A stretch of DNA of 64,000 bases, taken from positions 558,001 through 622,000 of the forward strand of contig NZ_JAJKFK010000003.1 of NCBI RefSeq assembly GCF_021653975.1, given 5' to 3'. This DNA comes from Amycolatopsis sp. GM8 (GTDB lineage: Bacteria > Actinomycetota > Actinomycetes > Mycobacteriales > Pseudonocardiaceae). Below are positions 43,538 to 51,993 of the stretch, piece after piece. The notes beneath the pieces are model-generated. The model saw only the letters and a program-made list of their open reading frames with translations, did not search any database and was not told the DNA's origin. Both the position numbers and the translations under genes were made by a program. The first letter of the stretch is position 1, and each line of letters opens with the position of its first letter.

Positions 43538-44512
43538 GTGGACACACTCGCTGGATTGCTGGACGGTCCGAGAGCGCGCGGGGCGTTCCTGCTGCGGTCG
43601 ATCCTCACGCCGCCGTGGTCGCTCCGGATCCAGGACGAGGCGCCGCTGACGCTCGTCGCCGTCGTGCGCGGCGACGCGTGGATCACCCCCGACCACGCCG
43701 AAGCCGTCCGCCTGTGCCACCGGGATGTCGCCGTCGTGCGTGGTCCGGACCACTACACGGTCGCCGACGATCCGGGCACGCCGCCGCAGGCGGTCATCCA
43801 TCCCGGCCAGCGCTGCGCCACCCCCGGCGGGGCGCCGCTGACCACGCTGACCAGTCTCGGCGTCCGCACCTGGGGTGACGCGCCCGACGGCCCGACCACG
43901 CTGCTGACCGGCACGTATGCGATGCCCGGTGAGATCAGCCGCCGCCTGCTCGAAGCGCTGCCGCCGGTGCTGGTGGTGCGCGACGAGGACTGGGACAGCC
44001 CGCTGGTCGGCCTGCTGGCCGAAGAGATCGGCCGCGACGAACCCGGCCAGGAGCCGATGCTCGACCGGTTGCTGGACCTGCTGCTGATCTCCGTGCTGCG
44101 GACCTGGTTCGCCCGCCGCGACGACGCGGCGCCGGCCTGGTACCGCGCGCATCGCGATCCGGTCGCCGGGCGCGCGTTGCGGCTGCTGCAGAACAACCCG
44201 GCCACCCCGTGGACCGTCACGTCGCTGGCCGCCAGCACCGGCGTCTCACGGGCGACGCTGGCGCGGAGGTTCGCGATCGCGGTCGGCCAGCCGCCGATGG
44301 CCTTCCTCGCCGGCTGGCGGCTCGCGCTCGCAGCGGACCTGCTGCGCCAGCGTCCGGACGCGACGGTCGCCGCGATCGCACGGCAGGTCGGCTACGGCAG
44401 CGCGTTCGCGCTGAGCACGGCCTTCAAACGCGAGTACGGCCTGAGCCCCCAGCAATACCGGCGGGCGCGCGAAGAACTTCCGGTGACGGCCGCGGGCGCG
44501 GAGCCGGGTTGA
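43538..44512 (+). CDS. AraC-family transcriptional regulator
   Basis: A 324-residue regulator with an N-terminal cupin-type ligand-binding domain (about 1-185) and a C-terminal AraC double helix-turn-helix (TVTSLAASTGVSRATLARRF; IARQVGYGSAFALSTAFKREYGLSPQQYRR). The GTG at 43538 begins exactly at the cupin domain. The divergent DUF1772 gene, 82 nt away, is the likely target. Confidence 0.92.
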   Translation: MDTLAGLLDGPRARGAFLLRSILTPPWSLRIQDEAPLTLVAVVRGDAWITPDHAEAVRLCHRDVAVVRGPDHYTVADDPGTPPQAVIHPGQRCATPGGAPLTTLTSLGVRTWGDAPDGPTTLLTGTYAMPGEISRRLLEALPPVLVVRDEDWDSPLVGLLAEEIGRDEPGQEPMLDRLLDLLLISVLRTWFARRDDAAPAWYRAHRDPVAGRALRLLQNNPATPWTVTSLAASTGVSRATLARRFAIAVGQPPMAFLAGWRLALAADLLRQRPDATVAAIARQVGYGSAFALSTAFKREYGLSPQQYRRAREELPVTAAGAEPG

Positions 44513-44525
44513 GCAGCCGGGCAGC

Positions 44526-45761
44526 TCAGGCGGCCGCCCGGCGCGTCCTGACCAGCTCCACCACCACGGCCGCCGCGGCGAGGACCAGGAGCACGCTCGC
44601 GTAGACGATCGCCGTGGGCTTGAGCCCGAACGCCGTCGCGGCGAAACCGGCCACCACCGCGGGCACGCTGAACGCCAGGTACGACACCACATACGCGACC
44701 GCGAACAGCTCGCCCCGCTCGGCCGGGGCCGAAAGTCGCGCCAGGGTACCGAAAGTCGCCAGTGCCGACGCGCCGAAGCCCATCCCGGCGACGATCGTGC
44801 CGGCGATGCCGACCGGCACCGAACCGCCGGACATCGCGACCAGCGTGATCGCGATCCCGGCCGCCAGCAGCACCGTGCCGGCCCACAGCACCTGCGCCGC
44901 CGGCCGCTTCCGCAGCCCGAACGTGGTCACCGCGCCGGTCGCGCACAGCAGGGTCACCACGAGACCGCCGATGAAGTGGTTCGTCAGCCCGAACAGCCCC
45001 GCCGCGACCGACGGCCCGAGCGACAGGTACAGCCCGCCGAGCGACCAGCCCGCGATCATGATCGGGACGAGTGCGAAGAAACCGGGGCGCAGCCGGGCCG
45101 GCACACCCAGCCGCGGCACGAGCGACCGCATGCCACCGGGACGGCGCGCGGAGGTCTCCGGCATCACCGCGACGATCACGGCCGCGAGCACCATCCCGGC
45201 CAGCAGCAGCGCGAACACCAGGTGCGTCGGCGCCGGGGCGAACTGGACGAGCGCGCCGCAGCCCAGCGCGCCGAGGGCGAGGCCGGTGGTCGGCGCGATG
45301 CCGTTGACGACACCGGCGCGGCCGGGGGCGTGCGGCGGGTCGAGGTCGACGAGTGTGGCGGACAGCGTGGTGATCGCGGCACCGGTCGCGATGCCCTGCA
45401 CGAGCCGGGCGATGAACAGCACCGACACGTCCCCGGCGACGAGGAACAGCACGAGGGAAAGCGCTTCCAGCGCGATCGCCGAAGCGAGGACCGGCCGGCG
45501 GCCGATGTGGTCGGACAAGGCGCCCAGCACGAGCAGTGACGCGATGAGCCCGAGCACGTACACCGCGAAGACGGCGGTGAGCGTCTCGGCGGAGAAATGC
45601 CAGTTCTGCTGGTAGACGATGTAGAGCGGGGACGGCGCGCTCGAGGCGGCCAGGAAGAGGACGGCGATCGCGGCGACCGCGGCGAAGGACACCGCATGCG
45701 GCAACCGTCTGCGCGCGCTGAGCGGCCGCGGCAGGGCGATGGCGGCTGATGACTCGGACAA
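44526..45761 (-). CDS. MFS transporter (multidrug-efflux type)
   Basis: A 411-residue major facilitator with 12 predicted helices and motif A in GALSDHIGRRPVLASAIAL. The TTG at 45761 is chosen because GGAG lies 6 nt upstream. It is divergent from a TetR-family gene, with an inverted repeat between them, a standard repressor-efflux arrangement. Confidence 0.9.
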   Translation of the reverse strand: MSESSAAIALPRPLSARRRLPHAVSFAAVAAIAVLFLAASSAPSPLYIVYQQNWHFSAETLTAVFAVYVLGLIASLLVLGALSDHIGRRPVLASAIALEALSLVLFLVAGDVSVLFIARLVQGIATGAAITTLSATLVDLDPPHAPGRAGVVNGIAPTTGLALGALGCGALVQFAPAPTHLVFALLLAGMVLAAVIVAVMPETSARRPGGMRSLVPRLGVPARLRPGFFALVPIMIAGWSLGGLYLSLGPSVAAGLFGLTNHFIGGLVVTLLCATGAVTTFGLRKRPAAQVLWAGTVLLAAGIAITLVAMSGGSVPVGIAGTIVAGMGFGASALATFGTLARLSAPAERGELFAVAYVVSYLAFSVPAVVAGFAATAFGLKPTAIVYASVLLVLAAAAVVVELVRTRRAAA

Positions 45762-45781
45762 GATCACTCCTCTAAAGCAAT

Positions 45782-45824
45782 GATCGATGCGTTTGAAATC
45801 CACCTTAGCGCAAACGCAGCGATC
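45782..45824. promoter_or_regulatory. Candidate TetR operator
   Basis: GATCGATGCGTTT (45782-45794) and AAACGCAGCGATC (45812-45824) form an inverted repeat with one mismatch and a 17-bp centre, between the MFS (minus) and TetR (plus) starts. This is a likely site for repression of both genes. Confidence 0.5.
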
Positions 45825-45841
45825 AATGCGATAATGGGACT

Positions 45842-46393
45842 ATGTCCGTCACCACCACCAGGCCGGGCGGGCGGTCCGCGCGGGTGCGCGCGGCCGTGCA
45901 CCGGGCCGTCGAAGAGCTTCTCGCCGAGACCCCGGCCGAGGACGTCACGCTGCCGGTCATCGCGAGCCGCGCGGGCGTGCACCCGACCACGGTCTACCGC
46001 CGCTGGGGCACGCTCGCCGACCTGCTGAGCGAGGTCGCGATCAGCCGGTTCAGCGGCGACATCGTCGTGCCCGAGACCGGCAACCTCCGCGACGACCTCG
46101 AACACTGGGCGGTCGGGGTGAGCACCGACCTGTCGGACCCGGACGTCATCGCCCTCATCCGCGCGACGATCGGCGCGGCCCCCGAGGGCGGCTGCGCCTG
46201 CCTCGGCGACCGGCATGCCCAGCTCGAAGCGATCCTCGACCGCGAGCGCGACCGGAACGGGACCGCGCCCGACCCGCACATCGCCGCCGACCTCATCCTC
46301 GGCCCGCTCTACTACCGCGCCCTGTTCACCCGCGAGCCGATGGAGCCCGAATGGGTGCGCGGGCTCGTGCGGAACCTCATGCGCTTGACCTGA
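45842..46393 (+). CDS. TetR/AcrR-family regulator
   Basis: A 183-residue repressor with the N-terminal helix-turn-helix LPVIASRAGVHPTTVYRRWGT and a C-terminal ligand-binding region of the TetR_C_16/11-like type. The ATG is at 45842. It is divergent from the MFS gene with an inverted repeat between them. Confidence 0.9.
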   Translation: MSVTTTRPGGRSARVRAAVHRAVEELLAETPAEDVTLPVIASRAGVHPTTVYRRWGTLADLLSEVAISRFSGDIVVPETGNLRDDLEHWAVGVSTDLSDPDVIALIRATIGAAPEGGCACLGDRHAQLEAILDRERDRNGTAPDPHIAADLILGPLYYRALFTREPMEPEWVRGLVRNLMRLT

Positions 46394-46421
46394 ACCACGC
46401 TCCAGGTTGGAGACTGCGAAC

Positions 46422-47270
46422 ATGCACCAGATCGAGGTCACCGCGTTCGGCGGACCGGAGGTCCTGCGGGTCACGCACGTCCCCGCCCCTGAACCGGGCC
46501 CTGGCCAGGTCGTGATCGACGTCGCGGCCGCCGGGGTGCTCGGCCTCGATCTCGCCGCGCGTAACTCCCAGCTGGAGCCACCCTATGTACCCGGCACCGG
46601 CGTCGCGGGCCGGGTGAGCGCGATCGGCGACGGCGTCTCGGGGACGTGGCTGGGCAAGAACGTGGTGGCGCGGCTGGAAAACGGCGGCTATGCGGAGCAG
46701 GTGCTGGCCCCGGAGCAGACGCTGACCGAGATCCCGGACGGGCTGCACGAGCACGAGGCCGTCGCCCTGCTGCACGAAGGCAGTGCCGCGCTGGCGATGT
46801 TCGAGGCCGCGGATGTCCACAGTGGAGACTCGGTGCTCGTGCTGCCCGCCGCCGGCGCGCTGGGCAGCGTGCTCGTCCAGCTGGCGCATGCCGCCGGGGC
46901 ACGGGTCATCGCCGCCGACCACGGCCGCGCGAAGCTCGAACTGGCCGAGTCCCTCGGCGCCGGCGCCGTCGTCGACTACGGCGAGCCGGACTGGGCGGAG
47001 GAAGCCGGTTACGTCGATGTCGTGTTCGACGGGGCCGGTGGCGAACCCGGCGCGGCCGCGGCGGAACTGGCGAAGCGCCGCGTCGTCGACCACCGGACGC
47101 CGGCGCCGACCGCGCCGGGCTTCACCGAACGGATCCTGCGCGAAGCCGCGGCAGGCCGGATCGTCCCGCTGATCGGCCAGACGTACCCGCTCGCGCGCGC
47201 CGCGGAAGCCCACGCGGCGATCGAATCCCGCCGGGCGATCGGAAAAACGCTGCTCGTCACGCGTTTCTAG
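46422..47270 (+). CDS. Zinc-binding-dehydrogenase-like MDR oxidoreductase
   Basis: A 282-residue quinone-oxidoreductase-like member of the medium-chain dehydrogenase superfamily: VTAFGGPEVLRV, the GroES-like domain with GTGVAGRVSAIG, and the NADP-binding LVLPAAGALGSVLVQLA. There are no zinc ligands in the usual positions. The ATG at 46422 has TTGGAGA upstream. It follows the TetR gene by 28 nt and may be in its operon. Confidence 0.88.
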   Translation: MHQIEVTAFGGPEVLRVTHVPAPEPGPGQVVIDVAAAGVLGLDLAARNSQLEPPYVPGTGVAGRVSAIGDGVSGTWLGKNVVARLENGGYAEQVLAPEQTLTEIPDGLHEHEAVALLHEGSAALAMFEAADVHSGDSVLVLPAAGALGSVLVQLAHAAGARVIAADHGRAKLELAESLGAGAVVDYGEPDWAEEAGYVDVVFDGAGGEPGAAAAELAKRRVVDHRTPAPTAPGFTERILREAAAGRIVPLIGQTYPLARAAEAHAAIESRRAIGKTLLVTRF

Positions 47271-47854
47271 GAGCTGACCTCGATCAGGTCGAGCTTGCCG
47301 AGCTCCTGCGGGGACATCGCGTTCGCGGCGGCCCGCACCCGGTCCTGGTGCTCGCCGATGCGCTTGTCCACGAGCAGGCTCAACTGGTAGGCCAGCGCGC
47401 CGGTCTGCCGGACGGTGACCTCGTCCAGCGGCGGCTGCGGGAGCGAGGTGATGGCCAGGCCCTTGACGTGGCCCTCGGCATCGGTGGCCGCCCCGACCTG
47501 GAACCGCTCGCGCGGGTTCTGCGCGGGATCCGCGTAGTGCTTGCGCAGCCGCCGCAGCACCTTGTGCCATTCCAGCACTTCGCCCGGCAACGTGACCGAC
47601 CGGACGTCGTCCTCGGTCAGGCCCACCCCCCGGTTGCCGGTGGTGAAGCACCGCGCATACGAAATCAGCGCAGTGGTCCAGACCCCTTCGACGACCACGT
47701 CGTCCGGCCGCCCGGCGAGCTCGGCCACGAGCCGCTCGCAGCACCGCAGCACGGTCTGCAGGTCGTTGAAGATCGACGCCAGATCCGCCAGCGCCTGCGC
47801 GGCGGGGGTCGCGAGCCGTCGTACCGTCACCGGTTCGTTGATCGTGTCGGCCAC
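47267..47854 (-). CDS. Conserved hypothetical protein
   Basis: A 195-residue soluble, mostly helical protein I do not recognise. It has two internal Cys (RCCERL) and a region NPRERFQVGAATDAEG. The GTG at 47854 with AGGA upstream is preferred over a longer Arg-rich extension. It overlaps the oxidoreductase 3' end by 4 bp on the opposite strand. Confidence 0.65.
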   Translation of the reverse strand: MADTINEPVTVRRLATPAAQALADLASIFNDLQTVLRCCERLVAELAGRPDDVVVEGVWTTALISYARCFTTGNRGVGLTEDDVRSVTLPGEVLEWHKVLRRLRKHYADPAQNPRERFQVGAATDAEGHVKGLAITSLPQPPLDEVTVRQTGALAYQLSLLVDKRIGEHQDRVRAAANAMSPQELGKLDLIEVSS

Positions 47855-47952
47855 TGGGATTCCTCGCCTCGGTCGCTGGACGACTCGACGATAGGCGCGA
47901 TCCCGGCGACACCCTGTCTCAACTTGAGACACCCGGGCGGTCACCGTGTGAC

Positions 47953-47972
47953 GGACAACTGTCCGCCGGACG
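47953..47972. promoter_or_regulatory. Candidate IclR operator (own promoter)
   Basis: GGACAACTGTCCGCCGGACG, ending 25 nt before the IclR gene at 47998. It matches 17 of 20 positions of 53482-53501, which lies 25 nt upstream of the catabolic operon. The shared core is ACAACTGTCCGC. Confidence 0.6.
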
Positions 47973-47997
47973 CGGGGCACCGGGTAGCCTCTCCCCT

Positions 47998-48798
47998 ATG
48001 CGGCGAGACGGGAACCCCGAGTTCATCGAAGCCCTGGCGCGGGGGCTCGATGTCCTCCGCTGCTTCGAACCCGGCCGACCGGCCATGACGCTCAGCGAGG
48101 TGGCCACCGCGACGTCGCTGGCCAGGCCGACGGCACGCCGGATCCTGATCACGCTGGAGCAGCTCGGGTATGTCCGCGGTACGGACGGCACCTTCTCGCT
48201 GACCCCGCGGGTGCTGGAGCTCGGCATGGCGTACATCGGTTCGGTCAGCCTGTGGGAGCTGGCCAGGCCGCACCTGCGCGAGCTGGTGCGGCAGACGAAC
48301 GAGTCCTGCTCGATCGCCCAGCTCGACGGGTCGGACATCGTGTACGTGGCGCGGGTCGCGGTGCCGAAGCTGGTCGCGCTGGCCGTCACCATCGGCACCC
48401 GGTTCCCGGCGCTGCCGACGTCGCTCGGCAAGGTGCTGCTCGCCGCGCTCACCCCGGCGGAGCTCGACCGGGCGCTGGCCGAGCCGAGCCGGGCGGGCGT
48501 GCCGTCCCGGTGGACGGCGGATCGCGGTGAGATCGACGCGGCCCTGCGGGAGGTGCGGGCCCGCGGCTGGGCGAGCACCGACCAGCAGCTGGCGCTGGGC
48601 ATCCGCTCGATCGCCGCGCCGATCCGCGACGGCGACGGGAAGGTCGTCGCCGCGGTGAACGTCAACGCGCACGCCGCCGAGACGACGATGGAGACGCTCG
48701 TCGACCACCACCTGCCGCTGCTGCTGCGCACCGCGAGCGCGATCAGCACCGACTGGGATGCCTGGCATTCCCGCCCCCTGGAAACCATCGACGTCTGA
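47998..48798 (+). CDS. IclR-family regulator (PcaR/PcaU subfamily)
   Basis: A 266-residue regulator with an N-terminal winged helix (SEVATATSLARPTARRILITL) and effector domain (TNESCSIAQLDGSDIVYVARV; TSLGKVLLAAL). It most resembles PcaR/PcaU/PobR-type regulators of protocatechuate and related pathways. It is convergent with the dioxygenase operon and shares an operator-like 20-mer with that operon's promoter. Confidence 0.92.
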   Translation: MRRDGNPEFIEALARGLDVLRCFEPGRPAMTLSEVATATSLARPTARRILITLEQLGYVRGTDGTFSLTPRVLELGMAYIGSVSLWELARPHLRELVRQTNESCSIAQLDGSDIVYVARVAVPKLVALAVTIGTRFPALPTSLGKVLLAALTPAELDRALAEPSRAGVPSRWTADRGEIDAALREVRARGWASTDQQLALGIRSIAAPIRDGDGKVVAAVNVNAHAAETTMETLVDHHLPLLLRTASAISTDWDAWHSRPLETIDV

Positions 48799-48814
48799 CT
48801 CGCCCCCCCCCCCC

Positions 48815-48850
48815 GCGAGTCCGACACTCGCGACGGCGAGTTCGACAGTC
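48815..48850. repeat. Dispersed intergenic palindromic repeat, copy 2
   Basis: GCGAGTCCGACACTCGC and GCGAGTTCGACAGTC separated by GACG, nearly identical to 73-113. A run of 12 cytosines (48803-48814) precedes it. It sits between convergent genes and may also end transcription. Confidence 0.6.
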
Positions 48851-49208
48851 AGGTGGCGATGTCCGGGTAGGGCAGGGTGAAGTGCGCGAGCCGCCGGGCG
48901 TACTCGGTCTGGAAGCCCATCGGTTCGTGGTCACGCTCGAACAGGGCGATGAACAGCGTCAGCGTCAGGAAGGGATGCGCGCCCAGCTCGAACAGCTTCG
49001 GATAGTCGTGAGTGGACAGTGCCGCGCGCTCGGTGTCGTCGAAGCGCAGCCACGTCGAGGATTCGCCGCCGTGAGAGCCGAGGATCCGGTTGGCCTCGCC
49101 GGCCTCCCACCACGAAACGGTGCCCACCGGGTCCTCGCGATAACGCTCGACCAGATCGGGGTCACGGTCCACAGTGAACAGGAACTTGTTCAGCAGGTAC
49201 TTGCTCAC
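48849..49208 (-). CDS. ligA: LigA-type (alpha) subunit of extradiol dioxygenase
   Basis: A 119-residue small subunit of the class III extradiol dioxygenases (protocatechuate 4,5-dioxygenase alpha-like): YLLNKFLFTVDRDPDLVERYREDP and the LGAHPFLTLTLFIALFE segment. The GTG start at 49208 overlaps the LigB-type stop (GTGA). It would close the active site of the LigB-type protein encoded just upstream. Confidence 0.88.
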   Translation of the reverse strand: MSKYLLNKFLFTVDRDPDLVERYREDPVGTVSWWEAGEANRILGSHGGESSTWLRFDDTERAALSTHDYPKLFELGAHPFLTLTLFIALFERDHEPMGFQTEYARRLAHFTLPYPDIAT

Positions 49209-50068
49209 CGCGCGCCTCCGCCGGGGTACCAGGTGAAATAGGCCTCCATGGTGTGGAACAGGTCGTACGTGTCGGTGTAGTCGGCCTTCTGCCCCTCGCC
49301 CGCGACACCCATCATGAGCATGAAGTCCATGAACCCGTGCGTCGCGTTTCCGGGCAGGTGCAGGCTTTCCAGCGTCACCTCGCCGAGACACTTCTCGAGA
49401 TCGCCGCCCGCGATCCAGTCCACCGCCTTGCGGTCGAACTCCGGGTCCGGCCCGTGCGGCCCGAACTGCCGCGGCCCGCCCAGCTCCAGCGAAAGGTGCC
49501 CGGTGCCGATCACCGCGACCCGCTGGGCGCGCGGCCAGGACTCGATCAGCTGCCGGATCGTCTGTCCCAATTGGACGAACCGTTTCGGCTGCGGCAGCGG
49601 CGGCGCGAAGATGTTGGTGTAGATCGGCACGATCGGCAGGTCGTTCTGCGGGCGCAGGGTGATGATCGGGCAGGTGATCGAGTGGTCGATCCGCAGCTCG
49701 TTTGAGAACGCCAGGTCGAACCCGGCGTCCAGCCCCTCGCGCAACACATACGCCGACAGGTCCTCCTGTCCTTTGAGGAACATCTTCGGCAGCCCGAACT
49801 CGCGTTCCTCGTTGTACCAGTTCGCGTCGTAGAAGGGCGCCTTGCCGACCAGGAACTGCGGCATGTTGTCCAGCCAGAACTGGTGAAAATGGTCCGAACC
49901 GACCATCACCAGCACGTCCGGCCGCGCTTTCGTCAGCGTTTCCCGGAACGCCTCGATCTTGCGCACCCATTCGTCGGCGAACGGCGGCCGGTCCTCGCCG
50001 GTGGCGGTGCTGGCGCGATAGTAGAACGGATGGTGGGTGGACGCGATCACCGCGACCAGCTCAGCCAT
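49205..50068 (-). CDS. ligB: LigB-type (catalytic) subunit of class III extradiol dioxygenase
   Basis: A 287-residue ring-cleaving Fe(II) dioxygenase subunit. Candidate iron ligands are His in ASTHHPF and GSDHFHQF and Glu in SNELRIDHS; a conserved catalytic His lies in GTGHLSLELGG. It probably opens a catechol-type ring such as protocatechuate or gallate between C4 and C5. It overlaps both neighbours by a few bases, within a five-gene operon transcribed from 53456 to 48849. Confidence 0.9.
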   Translation of the reverse strand: MAELVAVIASTHHPFYYRASTATGEDRPPFADEWVRKIEAFRETLTKARPDVLVMVGSDHFHQFWLDNMPQFLVGKAPFYDANWYNEEREFGLPKMFLKGQEDLSAYVLREGLDAGFDLAFSNELRIDHSITCPIITLRPQNDLPIVPIYTNIFAPPLPQPKRFVQLGQTIRQLIESWPRAQRVAVIGTGHLSLELGGPRQFGPHGPDPEFDRKAVDWIAGGDLEKCLGEVTLESLHLPGNATHGFMDFMLMMGVAGEGQKADYTDTYDLFHTMEAYFTWYPGGGAR

Positions 50069-50858
50069 GCGAGCCTCCGTAGGGTTGCGGGGGAACGGAT
50101 TCGTTGTGCAGATCCACCGACAGGAAGATCTCGTTCGCGACCGGGTTCCGCAGCTCCTCGGCGAGCTGCCCGATCAGGCCGGCGGTACGGGCGAGCAGCG
50201 CGAAGCCGCGAAGGAGTTCCAGCGGCAGCCCGAGGTCGGCCAGCGCGGCACCGCACACCCCGGCACCGTTGAGCGGCAACGTCTTCCCGAGCACCCGGGG
50301 GTGCACCCGCCCGATCGCCGCGAACAGCGACAGGTGCGGCCCGTACAGGTTCTCCTCGGCGGCGATCTCGAACAGCCGCGGCGTGCGCGGGTCGCCGTCC
50401 TTGTGCACGTGATGCCCGAGACCGGGGATGAACTTTCCCGCTTCCCGTTGGGCTGTCACGGTTTCCAGCGCGAGCGCGTCCCAGCCCTCGTCGTCGATCG
50501 GCAACTGCGCACCGGCCAGCACCTCGTGCAGGAAGCGGCCGCAGTCCTCGGTGACGCCGAGGAACCGCGACCCGCCGCCGAGCAGCCCGGCCGCGAGCGC
50601 GCCCTGGATGGAGTCCGGCGCGGACAGGTAGGTGAGCCGGGTGACGATCGCCGTCGGGGTGAACCCGTGATCGGCCAGTGCCGCCAGCACCGCCTCGAAC
50701 ACACGGGTCTCCCCCGGCGCCGGACGGCGCTGCGTCGCGAGCCAGAAAGCCAGCTCCCCGAAGGAGACCTTGCCCATCACGTCGCCGGCCAGATCCTGGC
50801 CCAGCAAGGTGATCTTCTCGAGCGACGACGCGCCGAGCGCGGTCGGATACTCAGTCAC
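50061..50858 (-). CDS. Citryl-CoA-lyase-like protein (citrate synthase fold)
   Basis: A 265-residue protein of the citrate-synthase superfamily, much shorter than citrate synthase and like the stand-alone citryl-CoA lyases. It keeps the GLGHHVHKDGDPR motif, which carries catalytic-type His residues. The GTG start at 50858 overlaps the CoA-transferase stop by 8 bp. With that CoA transferase it suggests that a ring-cleavage product is made into a CoA thioester and split by a citryl-CoA-type cleavage (inference). Confidence 0.85.
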   Translation of the reverse strand: MTEYPTALGASSLEKITLLGQDLAGDVMGKVSFGELAFWLATQRRPAPGETRVFEAVLAALADHGFTPTAIVTRLTYLSAPDSIQGALAAGLLGGGSRFLGVTEDCGRFLHEVLAGAQLPIDDEGWDALALETVTAQREAGKFIPGLGHHVHKDGDPRTPRLFEIAAEENLYGPHLSLFAAIGRVHPRVLGKTLPLNGAGVCGAALADLGLPLELLRGFALLARTAGLIGQLAEELRNPVANEIFLSVDLHNESVPPQPYGGSHG

Positions 50859-51993
50859 CCTCGTCCTCCAGCCACTTCCGCAGTTCGGCGCCGTGCTCGT
50901 CGAGTTCCGGCGGCGGGAGGCGATAGCTCACCGGGGTTTCGGAGAACCGGATCGGGTGCCGGGTCGTCGGGATGCCCCCGACCTCGACGACCGGGTCGAG
51001 GTCGAACCGTTCCGCCATCGCGAAACCACCGTCGATGGTGTTGATCGGTCCACAAGGGACACCCGCGTCGACGAGGAGGTCGAACCATTCCAGCGCGCCG
51101 CGTTCCCGCAGCCGCCCGACGAGGATCGGGCGCAGCTCGTCGCGCCGCTCGGTGCGATCGGCGTTGCGGGCGAACCGCGGATCGTCGGCGATCTCCGGAA
51201 TTCCCAATACCTCGCACAGTTTCCGGAACTGGCCGTCGTTGGCGGCGGTGACGATGAGGTCGTTGTCGGCGGTGGGCAGCGGCTCGTACGGGAACACGCT
51301 CGGGTGCGCGTTGCCCATCCGGTAAGGGATCGTGTCCCCCGCGACGTACGCCGAGCTGTGGTTGACCAGCCCGGTGAGTGCCGAGGACAACAGGTTGACC
51401 TCGACGTGCTGGCCCTGCCCGGTGGCGTCCCGATGCCGCAGGGCGGCGAGAATGCCAATCGTGGCATGGTTTCCGGCCATCACGTCGAACACCGAGATGC
51501 CCGCCCGGTACGGCGGGCCGTCCGGGTCTCCGGTGAGGCTCATCAGCCCGGAGATCGCCTGCACCATCAGGTCGTAGCCGGGCACGTCCTTACCCGCGCC
51601 GGAGCCGAAGCCACTGATGGAGGTATAGACCACACCCGGGTTGTCCGCCCGCACGGCGTCGAAGTCCAGCCCGTACTTGTCCAGCCCGCCCGGCTTGAAG
51701 TTCTCGATCACCACGTCCGCGCGCCGCGCGAGCTCTCGCGCGAGTTTCGCGTCCGCTTCGGCACGCAGATCCAGCGCGATGGAGCGCTTTCCGCGGTTGA
51801 TGCCGAGATAGTAGGTCGAGACGCCGTCGCGGACCGGCGGCATCCAGGTGCGCGTGTCGTCGCCACGCGGGCCTTCGACCTTCACCACGTCGGCGCCCAT
51901 GTCGGCCAGCAGCATCGTCGCGTACGGCCCGGCGAGGATCCGGGAGAAGTCCGCCACCAGGATTCCGGCGAGCGGACCCGTACCATCCGTCAT
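50851..51993 (-). CDS. CaiB/BaiF-type family III CoA transferase
   Basis: A 380-residue CoA transferase: LVADFSRILAGPYATMLLADMGADVVKVE at the start, NRGKRSIALDL, ENFKPGGLDKYGLD, and the catalytic Asp expected in SVFDVMAGNHA. The ATG at 51993 overlaps the amidohydrolase stop (ATGA). It would activate a carboxylic acid for the citryl-CoA-lyase-like enzyme. Confidence 0.92.
   Translation of the reverse strand: MTDGTGPLAGILVADFSRILAGPYATMLLADMGADVVKVEGPRGDDTRTWMPPVRDGVSTYYLGINRGKRSIALDLRAEADAKLARELARRADVVIENFKPGGLDKYGLDFDAVRADNPGVVYTSISGFGSGAGKDVPGYDLMVQAISGLMSLTGDPDGPPYRAGISVFDVMAGNHATIGILAALRHRDATGQGQHVEVNLLSSALTGLVNHSSAYVAGDTIPYRMGNAHPSVFPYEPLPTADNDLIVTAANDGQFRKLCEVLGIPEIADDPRFARNADRTERRDELRPILVGRLRERGALEWFDLLVDAGVPCGPINTIDGGFAMAERFDLDPVVEVGGIPTTRHPIRFSETPVSYRLPPPELDEHGAELRKWLEDEGD

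Noticed and set aside
48803..48814. Phase-variable poly-C tract
   Set aside because: The 12-C run lies between convergent genes after a stop codon and not in a promoter or reading frame, so slippage would not switch a gene.
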